NCBI RefSeq assembly: GCF_004353505.1
Contig: NZ_SMNQ01000007.1
Coordinates: 1-64,000, forward strand
Source: Streptomyces sp. WAC05374
GTDB taxonomy: Bacteria > Actinomycetota > Actinomycetes > Streptomycetales > Streptomycetaceae
Reading direction: 5' to 3'
DNA length: 64,000 bases
The notes under the pieces were generated by a model. The model did no database searches. It saw only the letters and a list, made by a program, of their open reading frames with translations, and was not told where the DNA came from. Both the position numbers and the translations under genes were made by a program. This document shows positions 26,385-35,815 of this stretch, piece by piece; the stretch's first letter is position 1, and each line of letters starts with the position of its first letter.

Positions 26385-27095
26385 TCAGCGGTTGTCGTTG
26401 CGGCGGATGCGGGACGCCGCCCAGAAGGCTCCCCCGGCCACCAGGACGCCGCCGACCGCGAGCGCGGGCACGGCCAGGACGACCGGTACGTCGGCCGCCA
26501 GGTTCGTGGCGGCCTGGCCGCCGTTGCCGGCGTGGATGGCGTGGGGCGCGGAGGCCGCGTGGCACTCGCCGCCGCGCACCATGTCCAGGTGCATGGCGAC
26601 GACCGGGCGCGCGGCCTTGGCGGCGGCGGTCACCTGGGCGTTGTGGCCGTTGGCGATCTGGTTGTCGATCCGGGCCAGGGTCTTCTCGTGGGCGGCGGCC
26701 TGGGCGTCGAGCCACGCCTTGTCGTAGGCCTTGGTGCCCGCCTTGGCCATGACGGCGGCGAGCGTGTCCTGCTGTTCCTTGGAGGGCGCGACGGGCAGGT
26801 CGACGCCCAGCTTGTCGGCGAGGGCCCGGGTGTCGGCGTCCAGCTTGGTGTGGTCGCGCACGAGCACCTTGCCGACCTTCTTCACGCAGTCGGTGGTGGC
26901 GTTCTTCTGGGCGTCCTTGCCCGCCGCGATCTCGGTCAGGTTGCCCTGGTGGGAGGCGCGCAGGAAGCCGGCGTCGGTGGGGTGGCCGGAGGTGGCGCCG
27001 TCGGCGGGCGCCGCGGCGAGGGCGGGGCCGGCGGCTATGCCGGTCAGGGCCAGACAGGTGAAGGCCGTGGCGGCCCAGCGGTGGGTGCGGGTCAC
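26385..27095 (-). CDS. Secreted DUF4142 protein with C-terminal membrane anchor
   Basis: 236 residues from the GTG at 27095. A signal peptide (to about residue 28, GPALAAA) is followed by a four-helix DUF4142-type region (FLRASHQGNLTEIAAG...). A final hydrophobic helix (VPVVLAVPALAVGGVLVAGG) and basic tail RIRRNDNR close the protein. The layout resembles a sortase substrate, but no LPxTG-like motif precedes the helix (the sequence there is NLAADVP). It is 5 bp upstream of a sortase gene and is surely co-translated with it. DUF4142 proteins are ferritin-like in fold and of unclear function. Confidence 0.82.
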   Translation of the reverse strand: MTRTHRWAATAFTCLALTGIAAGPALAAAPADGATSGHPTDAGFLRASHQGNLTEIAAGKDAQKNATTDCVKKVGKVLVRDHTKLDADTRALADKLGVDLPVAPSKEQQDTLAAVMAKAGTKAYDKAWLDAQAAAHEKTLARIDNQIANGHNAQVTAAAKAARPVVAMHLDMVRGGECHAASAPHAIHAGNGGQAATNLAADVPVVLAVPALAVGGVLVAGGAFWAASRIRRNDNR

Positions 27096-27215
27096 GATGC
27101 GTCGTCCGTTTCTCGTCGGTCGGTGGGCGACCCCCACGGACGAGGGTCACCCGACCATCCGGACACGGCACGGCGCCGGGCGCCACTCGCCGTACTGCAT
27201 ACGGCGCACGCCCGT

Positions 27216-27677
27216 TCAGACGAGCGGGGCGGCGACCAGCAGGGCGAAGGACGCCGTGACGAACAGCGTGCGGATCAGGTGGAAGGTGTTCCAGCGGGAC
27301 TCGAACGCCTGCCGCGCGGGCGTGGCCGGACCGCCCTCCGAGGCCGCCAGGGCGTTGTTGAGCGGCACGTTCCCGCCGATGGTGACCAGGTGGTTCAGCA
27401 CCGCGCAGACCAGCCCGGCGACGATCAGCCAGCGCTGGCCCTCCGACCGGCCCGCGACCGGTACGGCGAGGGCCAGGGCCGGGAACACCGCGACGCCCGC
27501 GAAGGCGGTCATGAAGACCGCGCGGGGCACCTGCGCGTTGACGCGCCGCATGACCGTGACGAACTGCTCGTCGGTGAGCCGGGCGAACGCGGGCATGATG
27601 CCGGTGAGGAAGATCAGCATGAAACCCGCGTACAGGCCGGTGGAGATGATCGCGAGGGCGAGCAGCAGCGTCGGCAT
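27216..27677 (-). CDS. DUF1772 (anthrone-oxygenase-like) membrane protein
   Basis: 153 residues, ATG at 27677. Four transmembrane helices: 4-24, about 54-74, about 83-103 and about 134-152. The GNVPLNNAL motif between helices 3 and 4 is the mark of the DUF1772 family. Distant members oxidise anthrones in polyketide tailoring, but most are uncharacterised. There is no polyketide gene nearby, so I would not infer that chemistry. Single gene, 98 bp after the upstream VWA gene. Confidence 0.82.
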   Translation of the reverse strand: MPTLLLALAIISTGLYAGFMLIFLTGIMPAFARLTDEQFVTVMRRVNAQVPRAVFMTAFAGVAVFPALALAVPVAGRSEGQRWLIVAGLVCAVLNHLVTIGGNVPLNNALAASEGGPATPARQAFESRWNTFHLIRTLFVTASFALLVAAPLV

Positions 27678-27775
27678 GCGGCCATCATGGCAGCCGGCGC
27701 GGGGCGGCGTCAGGGCGCGAGACCCGTTCTCGAGCCGGGCTCGTGCGGCCGGCCGCCCCGCCGGACGCCCGCGCC

Positions 27776-29359
27776 TCAGCCCCTGAGGCGGTTGGCCTGG
27801 CGGATGGACTCGGCGAGCTGCTCCACCACCGCGGACTCGGTCGTGCGCGCCAGCGCGCCCGCCCGCTCGGCGAGTTCCGTGCCGGAGGGCGCGCCCGGCA
27901 GCTCGCCGCCGCGCAGCGAGTCGGCGAAGTACGCGGCCACGGCGGCGACCCGGAGCCCCGGCGCGGTGCCGTCGTCCCACAGCCGCCCGCCGAGGGCGCC
28001 GGCCGCGAGCGCACCGGACCGCTCGTGCGGGGCGCGCGAGGCCGGGTCGAGCCAGCGGACGGTGGCGGTGGCCAGCCGGCCGCCGCGGTCGAGCGCGCCG
28101 GGCCGGGTCTTCACGGCGTACAGCGCGGTCACCTGGTGGCCGGGGCCGACCTCGCCGCCGTCGACCCGGTCGTCGCGGAAGTCCTCGTCGGCGACCCGCC
28201 GGTTGTCGTAGCCGATGAGCCGGTGGGTCTCCACCGTCTCCGGGTCGAACGCCACCTGGGCCTTGGCGTCGCGGGCGCGCAGCTCGATGTGGGCGGGCAG
28301 TTGGTCGACGAAGACCTTGCGGGCCTGCTCGGAGGTGGAGACGTACGTGGTGTGGCCGTCGCCCTTGTCGGCGAGGCGCTCCATCAGCGCGTCGCCGTAC
28401 TCGCTGCCGACGCCCACGCCGAAGAGCGTGATGCCGTACGCGCGGCGCTCGTCCGCGATCCGCTCCAGGATGGCCTCGGCCTCGGTCTCGCCGGTGTTGG
28501 CGAGCGCGTCCGACAGCAGGACGACGCGGTTGGTGGCGCCCTTGCGGTGGCCCTCGACGGCCGTGTCGTAGCCCGTGGTCACGCCCGCCTCCACGTTGGT
28601 GGAGGCGGTGGTCTCCAGGGCGTCGACGACGTCGTGGACACGGTCGCGGTTGCCCTCGACCCGGGTCATGGGCAGCCGGGTCTCGGCCTCGTCGCTGAAG
28701 GTCACCAGGGCGATCGAGTCGTCGTCGCGGAGCTGGTCGGTGAGGACGCCGAGGGACTCCTTGACCAGGTCGAGCCGGCCCGGCTCGGCCATCGAGCCGG
28801 AGATGTCGACGACGAACGTCAGCGCGGCGGGCGGGCGTTCGCCGTGCCGGTCGGCGGGCCGGGTGGCCAGTCCGACGCGGACCAGTGACCAGTCGGGGGC
28901 CGGTGTACGGGCGCCGTCGATCGTCACGGAGAAGCCGTCGCCCTCGGGCTTGGGGTAGCTCTGGCGGAAGCTGTTGACGAACTCCTCCGGCCGCACGGTG
29001 TCCGGCGCGGGCAGGCGGCCGTCGGCGAGGGTGCGCCGGGCGTAGCCGTACGAGGCGGTGTCGACGTCCAGGGCGAACGTGGACAGGTGGCCGGCGGGCG
29101 GCGCCTCGCGCGCCTCGTCGTGCTGCCCCTCGGCGCCGGGGCGCTGGCGGCCGTCCGGTGCGCCGGGCGCGGGCGCGGGTACGCCGGGTGCGGGTGCATG
29201 GGGGGCGCCCTTCCCGCTGTCGCGCGCGGCGGTGCGGTCGGCCCCGGTGCCGCCCGAGCAGCCGGCCAGGAGCAGCCCGCCGGCGAGCGCCGCCGCGACC
29301 GCCGCGCGCCGTGCGCGCGTCCGGCCCGCCCCGCCCGTCCTCCTTCGGTACACGTCCAT
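27776..29359 (-). CDS. VWA lipoprotein of the YfbK family
   Basis: 527 residues, ATG at 29359 with GGGGGG 4 nt upstream. Signal peptide with lipobox LLLAGC (Cys at about residue 34), then a Pro/Gly spacer. Next is an N-terminal von Willebrand-associated domain (FALDVDTASYGYARR), a VWA domain with MIDAS DISGSM, and a C-terminal DUF3520 region. This is the order in Escherichia coli YfbK. It should be anchored outside the membrane. Function is not established for the family. It is divergent from a LuxR-type regulator gene with a 260-bp shared control region. Confidence 0.9.
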   Translation of the reverse strand: MDVYRRRTGGAGRTRARRAAVAAALAGGLLLAGCSGGTGADRTAARDSGKGAPHAPAPGVPAPAPGAPDGRQRPGAEGQHDEAREAPPAGHLSTFALDVDTASYGYARRTLADGRLPAPDTVRPEEFVNSFRQSYPKPEGDGFSVTIDGARTPAPDWSLVRVGLATRPADRHGERPPAALTFVVDISGSMAEPGRLDLVKESLGVLTDQLRDDDSIALVTFSDEAETRLPMTRVEGNRDRVHDVVDALETTASTNVEAGVTTGYDTAVEGHRKGATNRVVLLSDALANTGETEAEAILERIADERRAYGITLFGVGVGSEYGDALMERLADKGDGHTTYVSTSEQARKVFVDQLPAHIELRARDAKAQVAFDPETVETHRLIGYDNRRVADEDFRDDRVDGGEVGPGHQVTALYAVKTRPGALDRGGRLATATVRWLDPASRAPHERSGALAAGALGGRLWDDGTAPGLRVAAVAAYFADSLRGGELPGAPSGTELAERAGALARTTESAVVEQLAESIRQANRLRG

Positions 29360-29619
29360 CGAACCCCCCACGTCTCAGGTCGCCGCGTGTCCCGGTGGAC
29401 ATCCGGCTACGTGTGAATGTGACGTCCGCCGGGCCCCGGCGGACCGGCCCGAGGTGTTGCGGATGTGTCTCAATGCGGCAACGCGGAGCAGTCCGGTGCG
29501 ACAAAGTGGGGCCGTTGGCTTGGACTCGCCAACCCCTGAACTTGCTCTTGTCACGGTGCGCAGTCACATGCGTACATGGAGTTGCGTACGTTCCGAGGGG
29601 ATGGCGGGGGTGGTCAGCC
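29360..29619. promoter_or_regulatory. Divergent control region with repeats
   Basis: The region separates the VWA lipoprotein and LuxR-type genes. Two copies of TGCGTAC (29569-29575, 29583-29589) lie 14 bp apart, and GTTGGC/GCCAAC (29514-29519, 29528-29533) form an inverted repeat. They are candidate operator elements; no clear -35/-10 pair was found. Confidence 0.4.
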
Positions 29620-30360
29620 GTGGCGGACGTTCCGGGCTCCGTGCTCGGTCGGGCGGCCTCAAGAGACACGAGCGCGGCGGGCGCCGCGCCGCCGCAGGCA
29701 CCGCGCCCGGCCGGTCAGCCCGTGCGCGGGACGAGACAGATCTGCGCGACGCTCGCCGCGCTCACCGAGTCCGCCCGCCGTGAGCTGCTGACCTTCGACG
29801 ACCCGGCCGCCTGCATGGGCCTGTCGATCCCCGCGCCCTTCCTGGAGCTCGCCGGGAGCTGCGTGCGCTCGGCCACGGAGCGGGTGCGTACGGTCCGTCA
29901 GATCGTGCCGCGCCACGCGCTCTCCCGGGTCACCGCCGCCGACGCCGGGTGGGCGGCGCGGCTGCCGGGCCGGGCCCGGCTGACGGACTCCATCCCGTTC
30001 AAGATGATCCTGGTGGACCGTACGGTCGCCGCCATCCCCCTCGATCTCGAACTGCTCTACAACGGGATACTCCTGATCCGGGACCCGGTCGTCGTGCAGG
30101 CCCTCGTGCGCGCCCACCACGCCTTGTGGGAGATGGGCGAGGAGGTCACGGCACGCCCCACGCCTCCCGGATCGCTCCCCATGCACCTGTGGCCGGTGCT
30201 GGAGGCCCTGCTGGCGGGCCTCACCGACGAGACGGCCGCCGCCCGGCTCGGCATATCGGGGCGTACGTACAGCCGCCGGGTGGGCGAGCTGCTCGCGGCC
30301 CTGGGAACGACGAGCCGTTTCCGGGCGGGAGCGGAAGCGGCTCGTCGTGGCTGGCTGTGA
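29620..30360 (+). CDS. LuxR-type HTH transcriptional regulator
   Basis: 246 residues from the GTG at 29620 behind a G-rich site. The last ~60 residues (LWPVLEALLAGLTDETAAARLGISGRTYSRRVGELLAALG) are a LuxR/GerE helix-turn-helix. The N-terminal part resembles the sensor region of Streptomyces LuxR-type regulators of the TrmB/phospholipase-D-like sort (SIPFKMILVDRTVAAIP, LLIRDPVVVQAL). There is no receiver domain, so it is not a classical response regulator. Likely targets are itself and the divergent lipoprotein gene. Confidence 0.82.
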   Translation: MADVPGSVLGRAASRDTSAAGAAPPQAPRPAGQPVRGTRQICATLAALTESARRELLTFDDPAACMGLSIPAPFLELAGSCVRSATERVRTVRQIVPRHALSRVTAADAGWAARLPGRARLTDSIPFKMILVDRTVAAIPLDLELLYNGILLIRDPVVVQALVRAHHALWEMGEEVTARPTPPGSLPMHLWPVLEALLAGLTDETAAARLGISGRTYSRRVGELLAALGTTSRFRAGAEAARRGWL

Positions 30361-30364
30361 GGCA

Positions 30365-30378
30365 GCCCCTCCAGGGGC
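30365..30378. terminator. Short hairpin between convergent genes
   Basis: GCCCCT-CC-AGGGGC lies just after the LuxR-type stop and before the stop of the convergent permease gene. The two-base loop makes it weak. Confidence 0.35.
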
Positions 30379-30392
30379 CGGCCCGGCGCGGG

Positions 30393-31244
30393 CTAGGACA
30401 CGATGTCCTTGCGCGCGAACCCCCGGAAGGCGAGCGCGAACAGCACCAGGGCGTACGTCACGGACACCGCCGCCCCCTTGAGCATGCCGCCCCATTCCAG
30501 GTGCGGCTGGAGCGCGTCGGCCCAGGCGAACTGCCAGTGCGCGGGCAGGAAGTCGCGCCACGAGCCGAGCGCCGTCACCGCGTCCAGCACATTACCGATG
30601 ATCGTCAGCCCGACCGCGCCGCCGACGGCACCGAGCGGGGCGTCGGTCCTGGTCGACAACCAGAAGGCGAGGCCCGCCGTGACCAGTTGCGAGACGAAGA
30701 CGAACGCCACGGCGAGCGCCAGGCGCGGCACCGTGTCGGCCGCGGCGAGGGAGCCGCCCGTGGGCAGCTCCAGCGGCCCCCAGCCGTAGGCCACCGTGCC
30801 CGCCGCCAGCGCCACCAGCGGCAGCAGCACCATCGCGGCCGCGCTGAACGCCAGCGCCACGGCCAGCTTCGACCACAGCAGCCGGGCCCGCGGTACGGGC
30901 GCGGCCAGCAGATACCGCAGGGAGGACCAGCTTGCCTCGGACGCCACCGTGTCGCCGCAGAACAGCGCCACCGGCACCACCAGCAGGAAGCCCGCCGAGA
31001 CGAACAGGCAGGTGGCGGCGAAGTTGGCGCCGGACGCGGTCGCCGTGTCCATCAGGGTGATCCGGTCGTTGCCGCGCCCGTCCGGTCCGCCGCCGATGGC
31101 GAAGGCGGCGATCAGCACGAAGGGCAGGGCGGCCAGGACCGCGCCCATGACGAGGGTGCGGCGGCGCTTGAACTGGCGTACGGCTTCCACGCGCAGCGGC
31201 AGGGTGTGCCCGGCCCGGTAGCCGGGAGCGGCGGTCGTGGTCAC
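30393..31244 (-). CDS. ABC-2-type transporter permease
   Basis: 283 residues; the GTG at 31244 overlaps the stop of the upstream gene (GTGA). Six hydrophobic segments (about 32-52, 82-102, 128-152, 172-195, 203-222 and 256-275) with a first cytoplasmic RRRTL region are typical of an ABC-2 permease. Its ATPase is the C-terminal domain of the upstream fusion protein, and the two are co-translated. The exported substrate is unknown. Confidence 0.88.
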   Translation of the reverse strand: MTTTAAPGYRAGHTLPLRVEAVRQFKRRRTLVMGAVLAALPFVLIAAFAIGGGPDGRGNDRITLMDTATASGANFAATCLFVSAGFLLVVPVALFCGDTVASEASWSSLRYLLAAPVPRARLLWSKLAVALAFSAAAMVLLPLVALAAGTVAYGWGPLELPTGGSLAAADTVPRLALAVAFVFVSQLVTAGLAFWLSTRTDAPLGAVGGAVGLTIIGNVLDAVTALGSWRDFLPAHWQFAWADALQPHLEWGGMLKGAAVSVTYALVLFALAFRGFARKDIVS

Positions 31245-33994
31245 GCGGGTCCTCCTCCGATCAGGGTGAGGAACGCGTCCTCCAGGCGGCGGTGGGGGCC
31301 GGCACCGGTCACCGGCACCTCCAGGCGCACGAGTTCGGCGATCAGGGCGGTGGCGGTGGCACCGTCCAGCTTCACCAGCAGGCCGCCCTCCGTCCGTACG
31401 ACCGAGCCGATGCCCGGCAGGGCGGCGACCTTGTCGACCAGCGGCTCCGGTACGTCCCCGGCCGTCGTGACGAGCAGCGTGTCACCCGCGCCGGTGATGT
31501 CGGCGACCGGGCCGGCCTGGACGAGCCGGCCGCGGTCCATGACCACCAGGTGCGTGCAGGACTGCTCGACCTCCGACAGGAGGTGGCTGGAGACGATGAC
31601 GGTCCGGCCACCGGCCGCGTACCGGATCATCACGTCCCGCATCTCACGGATCTGCGGCGGGTCCAGTCCATTGGTCGGTTCGTCGAGGATGAGCAGGTCC
31701 GGCAGGCCGAGCATGGCCTGGGCGATGGCGAGGCGCTGCCGCATGCCCTGCGAATAGGTACGCACGGCACGGGCGAGGGCGTCGCCGAGCCCGGCGATCT
31801 CCAGGGCCTCCTCGATGTGCGCGTCCTCGGCGGGACGGCCCGTGGCGCGCCAGTACAGCTCCAGGTTCTCCCGCCCGGACAGGTGCGGCAGGAAGCCCGC
31901 GCCCTCGACGAACGCGCCCACCCGGGAAAGGACGGGCGCGCCCGGCCGGATCGCCTGCCCGAACACCCGGATCTCCCCGTCGTCGGGCGTGATCAGGCCC
32001 ATGAGCATGCGCAGGGTGGTGGTCTTCCCGGCGCCGTTGGGGCCGAGGAGCCCGAGGACCTGGCCCTTCTCGACGGAGAACGACAGGTCCCGCACGGCGT
32101 ACCGGTCGGCGGACTTGGCGTACTTCTTCGTCAGTGCGGTGATCCGGAGGGGTACGCCGTCGAGTTCCGGGTCGGGCGGGGGCGCCGCGGTCCGGCGGCG
32201 GGCGGTCAGCAGCAGGCCGGCGGCCACCAGGGCGCCGGCGGCCGGCAGCCCCCACACCCACCAGGGCAGGCCGGCGGCCTCCGTGCGCACGCCGGGCGCG
32301 GTGGGCACCGACAGGCCGCCCGTGACGCCGACGGTGTACGTCGCCGGGGTCACCGGGCCGGCGTAGCCGAGGTCGGTGGCGGCGAGGACGAGGCGCAGCC
32401 GGTGCCCGGCCTCCACCTCGTGGTCGATGGCCGGCAGGGTCAGCTCCACGGCCCTGCCGTTCTTCGCGCCCTCGACGCGGACGGGGCTGACGAGCTGGGC
32501 GGGCAGCACCTGGCCGCGCCCGTCGGGGCCGACGTCGTACACCTTGCCGAACAGGACCGCCTCGCCGGTGTCGGAGGTGACGGTGACGCGGACGGTGGGC
32601 GAGCCGGTGACACGCAGCGGCTCGGTGAGGGGCGCGGTCTCGAACCGGGCGAACTGGCCGGGGAAGTCGAGGGACACGCCCACCCCGAGCGAGGACAATC
32701 GGGACAGCCCGCCGCCGACTCCCGGTACGGCGGAGATGGCGGGCGGGGTGGCTCCGGCGGGGTTGCGGAAGATCTGCGGCGGGCCGGTGAGGGCGAGGGT
32801 GCGTGCGCCGCCGCGGAGGCCGGGATAGGTGGCGCCGGTGGCGCCGCGCAGCGTGGCCTGCCCGTCGGTGGAGTCGACCCCGCCGGTGCGGCTGACTCGG
32901 AACGCCGGGCCGGTGCCGGCGCCGGTGTCCTCCTTGAGGTACCGGTCGAACCAGGCGCCGATGCGTGCCTCGACGCGCCCGGTCTCCCGGTCGCCGCCGT
33001 CGTGCCCGCCGGAGATCCAGTCGACGGCGACGGGAGCGCCGTTCGCGCGGATGGTCCTGGCCATGGCGTCGGCGTGCGAGAGCGGGAAGAGGCTGTCCGC
33101 CTGCCCCTGCACGATGAGCGTCGGCACCGTGATGCGGTCGCCGACGGCGGAGGGGCTGCGGGCCTCCAGCAGCGCCCGGGCGGCGGCGTCCGGCTTGCCG
33201 GCGACGGCCACCCGCTCGTACATCGCGCACAGCTCGTCCTGGAACCGCCCGCAGGCGGCCGCGCCCGGTGCGGTGGCCGCGCCCGGTCCGGGGGCCGCTC
33301 CGGCGGCCGGGTCGGGGGCGCGGCCCGGGGGCTGGCCGTCCTCGCCGGGGGGCCGGCCCGGGGGCTCGGGCCGGTCCGAGGACGCGGCCGTGCCGGTGGT
33401 GAAGAAGATGCCGGCCCACAGCTTCTTGAAGACGCCGTCGGGGAAGAGCGCGTCCGCCAGGTTCCAGTACGTGATCTGCGGGGCGATCGCGTCCACCCGC
33501 TTGTCGTGCCCGGCCGCCAGCAGCGAGATCGCGCCTCCGTAGGACGAGCCCGACACGCCGACCCGCGGGTCGCCCTTGCCGTCGAGCCGCACCTCGGGGC
33601 GGGTCGCGAGCCAGTCGATCAGCCGCGACACGTCCTTGACCTCGTAGTCCGGGTCGTTGAGCCCGATGCGCCCGGTCGAGCCGCCGAAGCCGCGGGCGGA
33701 CCAGGTGAGCACGGCGTACCCGTCCCGTGCCAGCGTCTCGGCCTGGGCCCGCACGTCCTCCTTGCTGCCGCCGAAACCGTGCCCGAGGAGCACGGCGGGG
33801 CGGCGGCCGTCCGCGGAGCCGGAGGTGAAGAACGAGGTGTCGATCCTCGCTCCCGGCATCTCCATCACCCGGTCCTCGCGGCGCACGGACGGTTCGCCGT
33901 CCGACGCGACGGCGGTCCAGGTGCCGGCGCCCGCGAGCAGCACGACGGCGGCGGCGGTCGCGGCCGCCGCGCGGGGTGGAATTCGGATCTGCAT
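31241..33994 (-). CDS. Fusion: extracytoplasmic S15/CocE-type alpha/beta hydrolase plus ABC ATPase
   Basis: 917 residues, ATG at 33994. Order: signal anchor (about 9-30); alpha/beta hydrolase of the X-Pro dipeptidyl-peptidase/CocE type with Ser151 (GSSYG), Asp300 and His331 as apparent triad; a C-terminal beta-sandwich (about 400-560); a transmembrane helix (about 576-598); and an ABC ATPase with Walker A GPNGAGKTTT at 651-660, signature YSQGMRQRLAIAQAM and LLILDEPTNGLD. The predicted topology puts the hydrolase outside and the ATPase in the cytoplasm. An Ala/Pro-rich insertion sits at about 207-247. It is coupled to the ABC-2 permease downstream. No frameshift is needed: one open frame. Confidence 0.9.
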   Translation of the reverse strand: MQIRIPPRAAAATAAAVVLLAGAGTWTAVASDGEPSVRREDRVMEMPGARIDTSFFTSGSADGRRPAVLLGHGFGGSKEDVRAQAETLARDGYAVLTWSARGFGGSTGRIGLNDPDYEVKDVSRLIDWLATRPEVRLDGKGDPRVGVSGSSYGGAISLLAAGHDKRVDAIAPQITYWNLADALFPDGVFKKLWAGIFFTTGTAASSDRPEPPGRPPGEDGQPPGRAPDPAAGAAPGPGAATAPGAAACGRFQDELCAMYERVAVAGKPDAAARALLEARSPSAVGDRITVPTLIVQGQADSLFPLSHADAMARTIRANGAPVAVDWISGGHDGGDRETGRVEARIGAWFDRYLKEDTGAGTGPAFRVSRTGGVDSTDGQATLRGATGATYPGLRGGARTLALTGPPQIFRNPAGATPPAISAVPGVGGGLSRLSSLGVGVSLDFPGQFARFETAPLTEPLRVTGSPTVRVTVTSDTGEAVLFGKVYDVGPDGRGQVLPAQLVSPVRVEGAKNGRAVELTLPAIDHEVEAGHRLRLVLAATDLGYAGPVTPATYTVGVTGGLSVPTAPGVRTEAAGLPWWVWGLPAAGALVAAGLLLTARRRTAAPPPDPELDGVPLRITALTKKYAKSADRYAVRDLSFSVEKGQVLGLLGPNGAGKTTTLRMLMGLITPDDGEIRVFGQAIRPGAPVLSRVGAFVEGAGFLPHLSGRENLELYWRATGRPAEDAHIEEALEIAGLGDALARAVRTYSQGMRQRLAIAQAMLGLPDLLILDEPTNGLDPPQIREMRDVMIRYAAGGRTVIVSSHLLSEVEQSCTHLVVMDRGRLVQAGPVADITGAGDTLLVTTAGDVPEPLVDKVAALPGIGSVVRTEGGLLVKLDGATATALIAELVRLEVPVTGAGPHRRLEDAFLTLIGGGPA

Positions 33995-34120
33995 GTCTCG
34001 ACCCTAAGCGGCGCCCGGCCCGGCCTCGGCTGCCGTACGGCGGAACTCGGGGGCCTTCCTGAGGTGTACGGACTACCGTCGCCGTACACCGGACGCGGTA
34101 CACGGGAGGACACGAGGACC

Positions 34121-34552
34121 ATGGAGATCCGCCGGGCGACGACCGTCGCCGAGCTCATCGCCGCCGAGCACCTCTATGACGGCCCGGCCCGCGCGGAGTG
34201 GGCCGGACGGTTCCTCGCGGCGCCCGGCCACCTGATGCTCATCGCGTACGTGGACGGCGTGCCGGCCGGGATGGTGTCGGGCGTGGAGATGCTGCACCCG
34301 GACAAGGGCACGGAGATGTGCCTGTACGAACTGTCCGTCGACGAGCGGTTCCGGCGGCGGGGCATCGGCCGGGCGCTGACCGAGGCGCTGGCCGTCGTCG
34401 CCCGTGGGCGTGGCTGTTACGACATGTGGGTCGGGGTGGACACCGACAACGGTCCGGCATTGGCGACGTATCGCTCGGCCGGTGCCGGTGACGATGGAGA
34501 ATTCGCCATGCTGACGTGGGAATTCGGCGACGAAGTGGGGAAGAGCGACTAG
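34121..34552 (+). CDS. GNAT acetyltransferase
   Basis: 143 residues, ATG at 34121, GAGG 5 nt upstream. The acetyl-CoA loop RRRGIGRAL and the preceding strand ELSVDERF are clear GNAT motifs. The overall pattern recalls small aminoglycoside 3-N-acetyltransferases of the AAC(3)-I type, but the similarity is general and substrate choice cannot be read from it. Divergent from the hydrolase-ABC gene (126 bp). Confidence 0.85.
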   Translation: MEIRRATTVAELIAAEHLYDGPARAEWAGRFLAAPGHLMLIAYVDGVPAGMVSGVEMLHPDKGTEMCLYELSVDERFRRRGIGRALTEALAVVARGRGCYDMWVGVDTDNGPALATYRSAGAGDDGEFAMLTWEFGDEVGKSD

Positions 34553-34624
34553 CAGCCTTGTGCGGTACATGACCAGCCGAGACGCTGTGGGGCCGTCCGG
34601 ACAGAAAGGTCAGGTGCCCCCGAG

Positions 34625-35815
34625 ATGAGAGCCCCGTCCCGCAGGCCCCGCCGCCTCATCGGCGCACTGATACCCGCCCTCGCCCTCGCGGCCGGTGTCC
34701 CGTTCGCCGTCTCCCCCACCGCGCACGCGGCACCGGCCGGCGACCTCCGGCTCGCCCCCGCCGAGACCGCCGTCCCCCAGAGCTGGATCGTCGTCCTCAA
34801 GGACGGCTCCACGCGCGCCGCCGACCTCGGCGTCACCCCCCGCCACACCTACCGCAGCGTGCTCGACGGGTTCTCCACGACCATGTCGACGGCGAAGGCC
34901 ACCGCCCTCGCGGCCGACCCGAGGGTGGCCTACGTCGAGCAGAACCGGACGGTCCGCCTCAACGCCACCCAGACGAACGCCACCTGGGGCCTGGACCGGA
35001 TCGACCAGCGCGACCTGCCGCTGTCGACGACGTACACGTACACCACCACCGCGCCGAACGTGAACGCCTACATCATCGACACCGGCATCCGCACCTCGCA
35101 CAGCGAGTTCGGCGGCCGGGCGGTGGTCGGGACCGACACCGTCGGCGGCGGGCAGAACGGGCAGGACTGCCAGGGCCACGGCACGCACGTCGCCGGCACG
35201 GTCGGCGGGAAGACCTACGGCGTGGCGAAGGCCGCCAGGCTGGTCGCCGTCCGCGTCCTGGACTGCAACGGCTCCGGCACGACGGCCGGCGTGATCGCGG
35301 GCGTGGACTGGGTGACGGCGAACGCCGTGAAGCCGGCGGTCGCCAACATGAGCCTGGGCGGCGGGGTGAGCACCTCGCTGGACGGCGCCGTCAAGCGGTC
35401 GATCGCCTCGGGCGTCTCGTACACCGTCGCGGCCGGCAACGGCAACATCCTGGGCCTGCCGGAGAACGCCTGCAACACCTCCCCCGCCCGCGTTCCCGAG
35501 GCGATCACGGTGGGCGCGACGGACAGCGCGGACCGGCGCGCCTCGTTCTCCAACTACGGCAGTTGCGTGGACCTCTTCGCCCCCGGCGTGAAGGTCACCT
35601 CGGCCTGGCGCACCGGTGACACGGCGACGAGCACGCTCTCGGGAACGTCGATGGCGGCACCCCACACGGCGGGCGTGGCGGCCCTGTACCTGTCGAAGTA
35701 CCCCACCGCGTCCCCGGCCCAGGTGAGCGCCGCTCTGGTGAACAACGCCACGGGCGGCAAGGTCCAGAACGCCCTCACGGGCTCCCCGAACAAGCTGCTG
35801 CACTCGCTGTTCTAG
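34625..35815 (+). CDS. Secreted subtilisin-like serine protease (S8, proteinase K type)
   Basis: 396 residues, ATG at 34625. Signal peptide to about residue 36; an I9 propeptide (about 50-110, SWIVVLKDG...[10 protein letters not shown]); then the mature S8 domain. Catalytic Asp152 (IIDTG), His185 (GHGTHVAG), Ser342 (GTSMAAPH) and oxyanion Asn272 (AAGN) are all present. Cysteines at about 182, 213, 283 and 314 may form disulfides. The protein is complete and should be active after propeptide removal outside the cell. Its stop TAG lies in a CTAG shared with the convergent DUF4291 gene. Confidence 0.95.
   Translation: MRAPSRRPRRLIGALIPALALAAGVPFAVSPTAHAAPAGDLRLAPAETAVPQSWIVVLKDGSTRAADLGVTPRHTYRSVLDGFSTTMSTAKATALAADPRVAYVEQNRTVRLNATQTNATWGLDRIDQRDLPLSTTYTYTTTAPNVNAYIIDTGIRTSHSEFGGRAVVGTDTVGGGQNGQDCQGHGTHVAGTVGGKTYGVAKAARLVAVRVLDCNGSGTTAGVIAGVDWVTANAVKPAVANMSLGGGVSTSLDGAVKRSIASGVSYTVAAGNGNILGLPENACNTSPARVPEAITVGATDSADRRASFSNYGSCVDLFAPGVKVTSAWRTGDTATSTLSGTSMAAPHTAGVAALYLSKYPTASPAQVSAALVNNATGGKVQNALTGSPNKLLHSLF

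Noticed and set aside
31292..34120. Plus-strand open frame running into the acetyltransferase
   Set aside because: The only supported part is the acetyltransferase from 34121; the rest is the antisense of the hydrolase-ABC gene.
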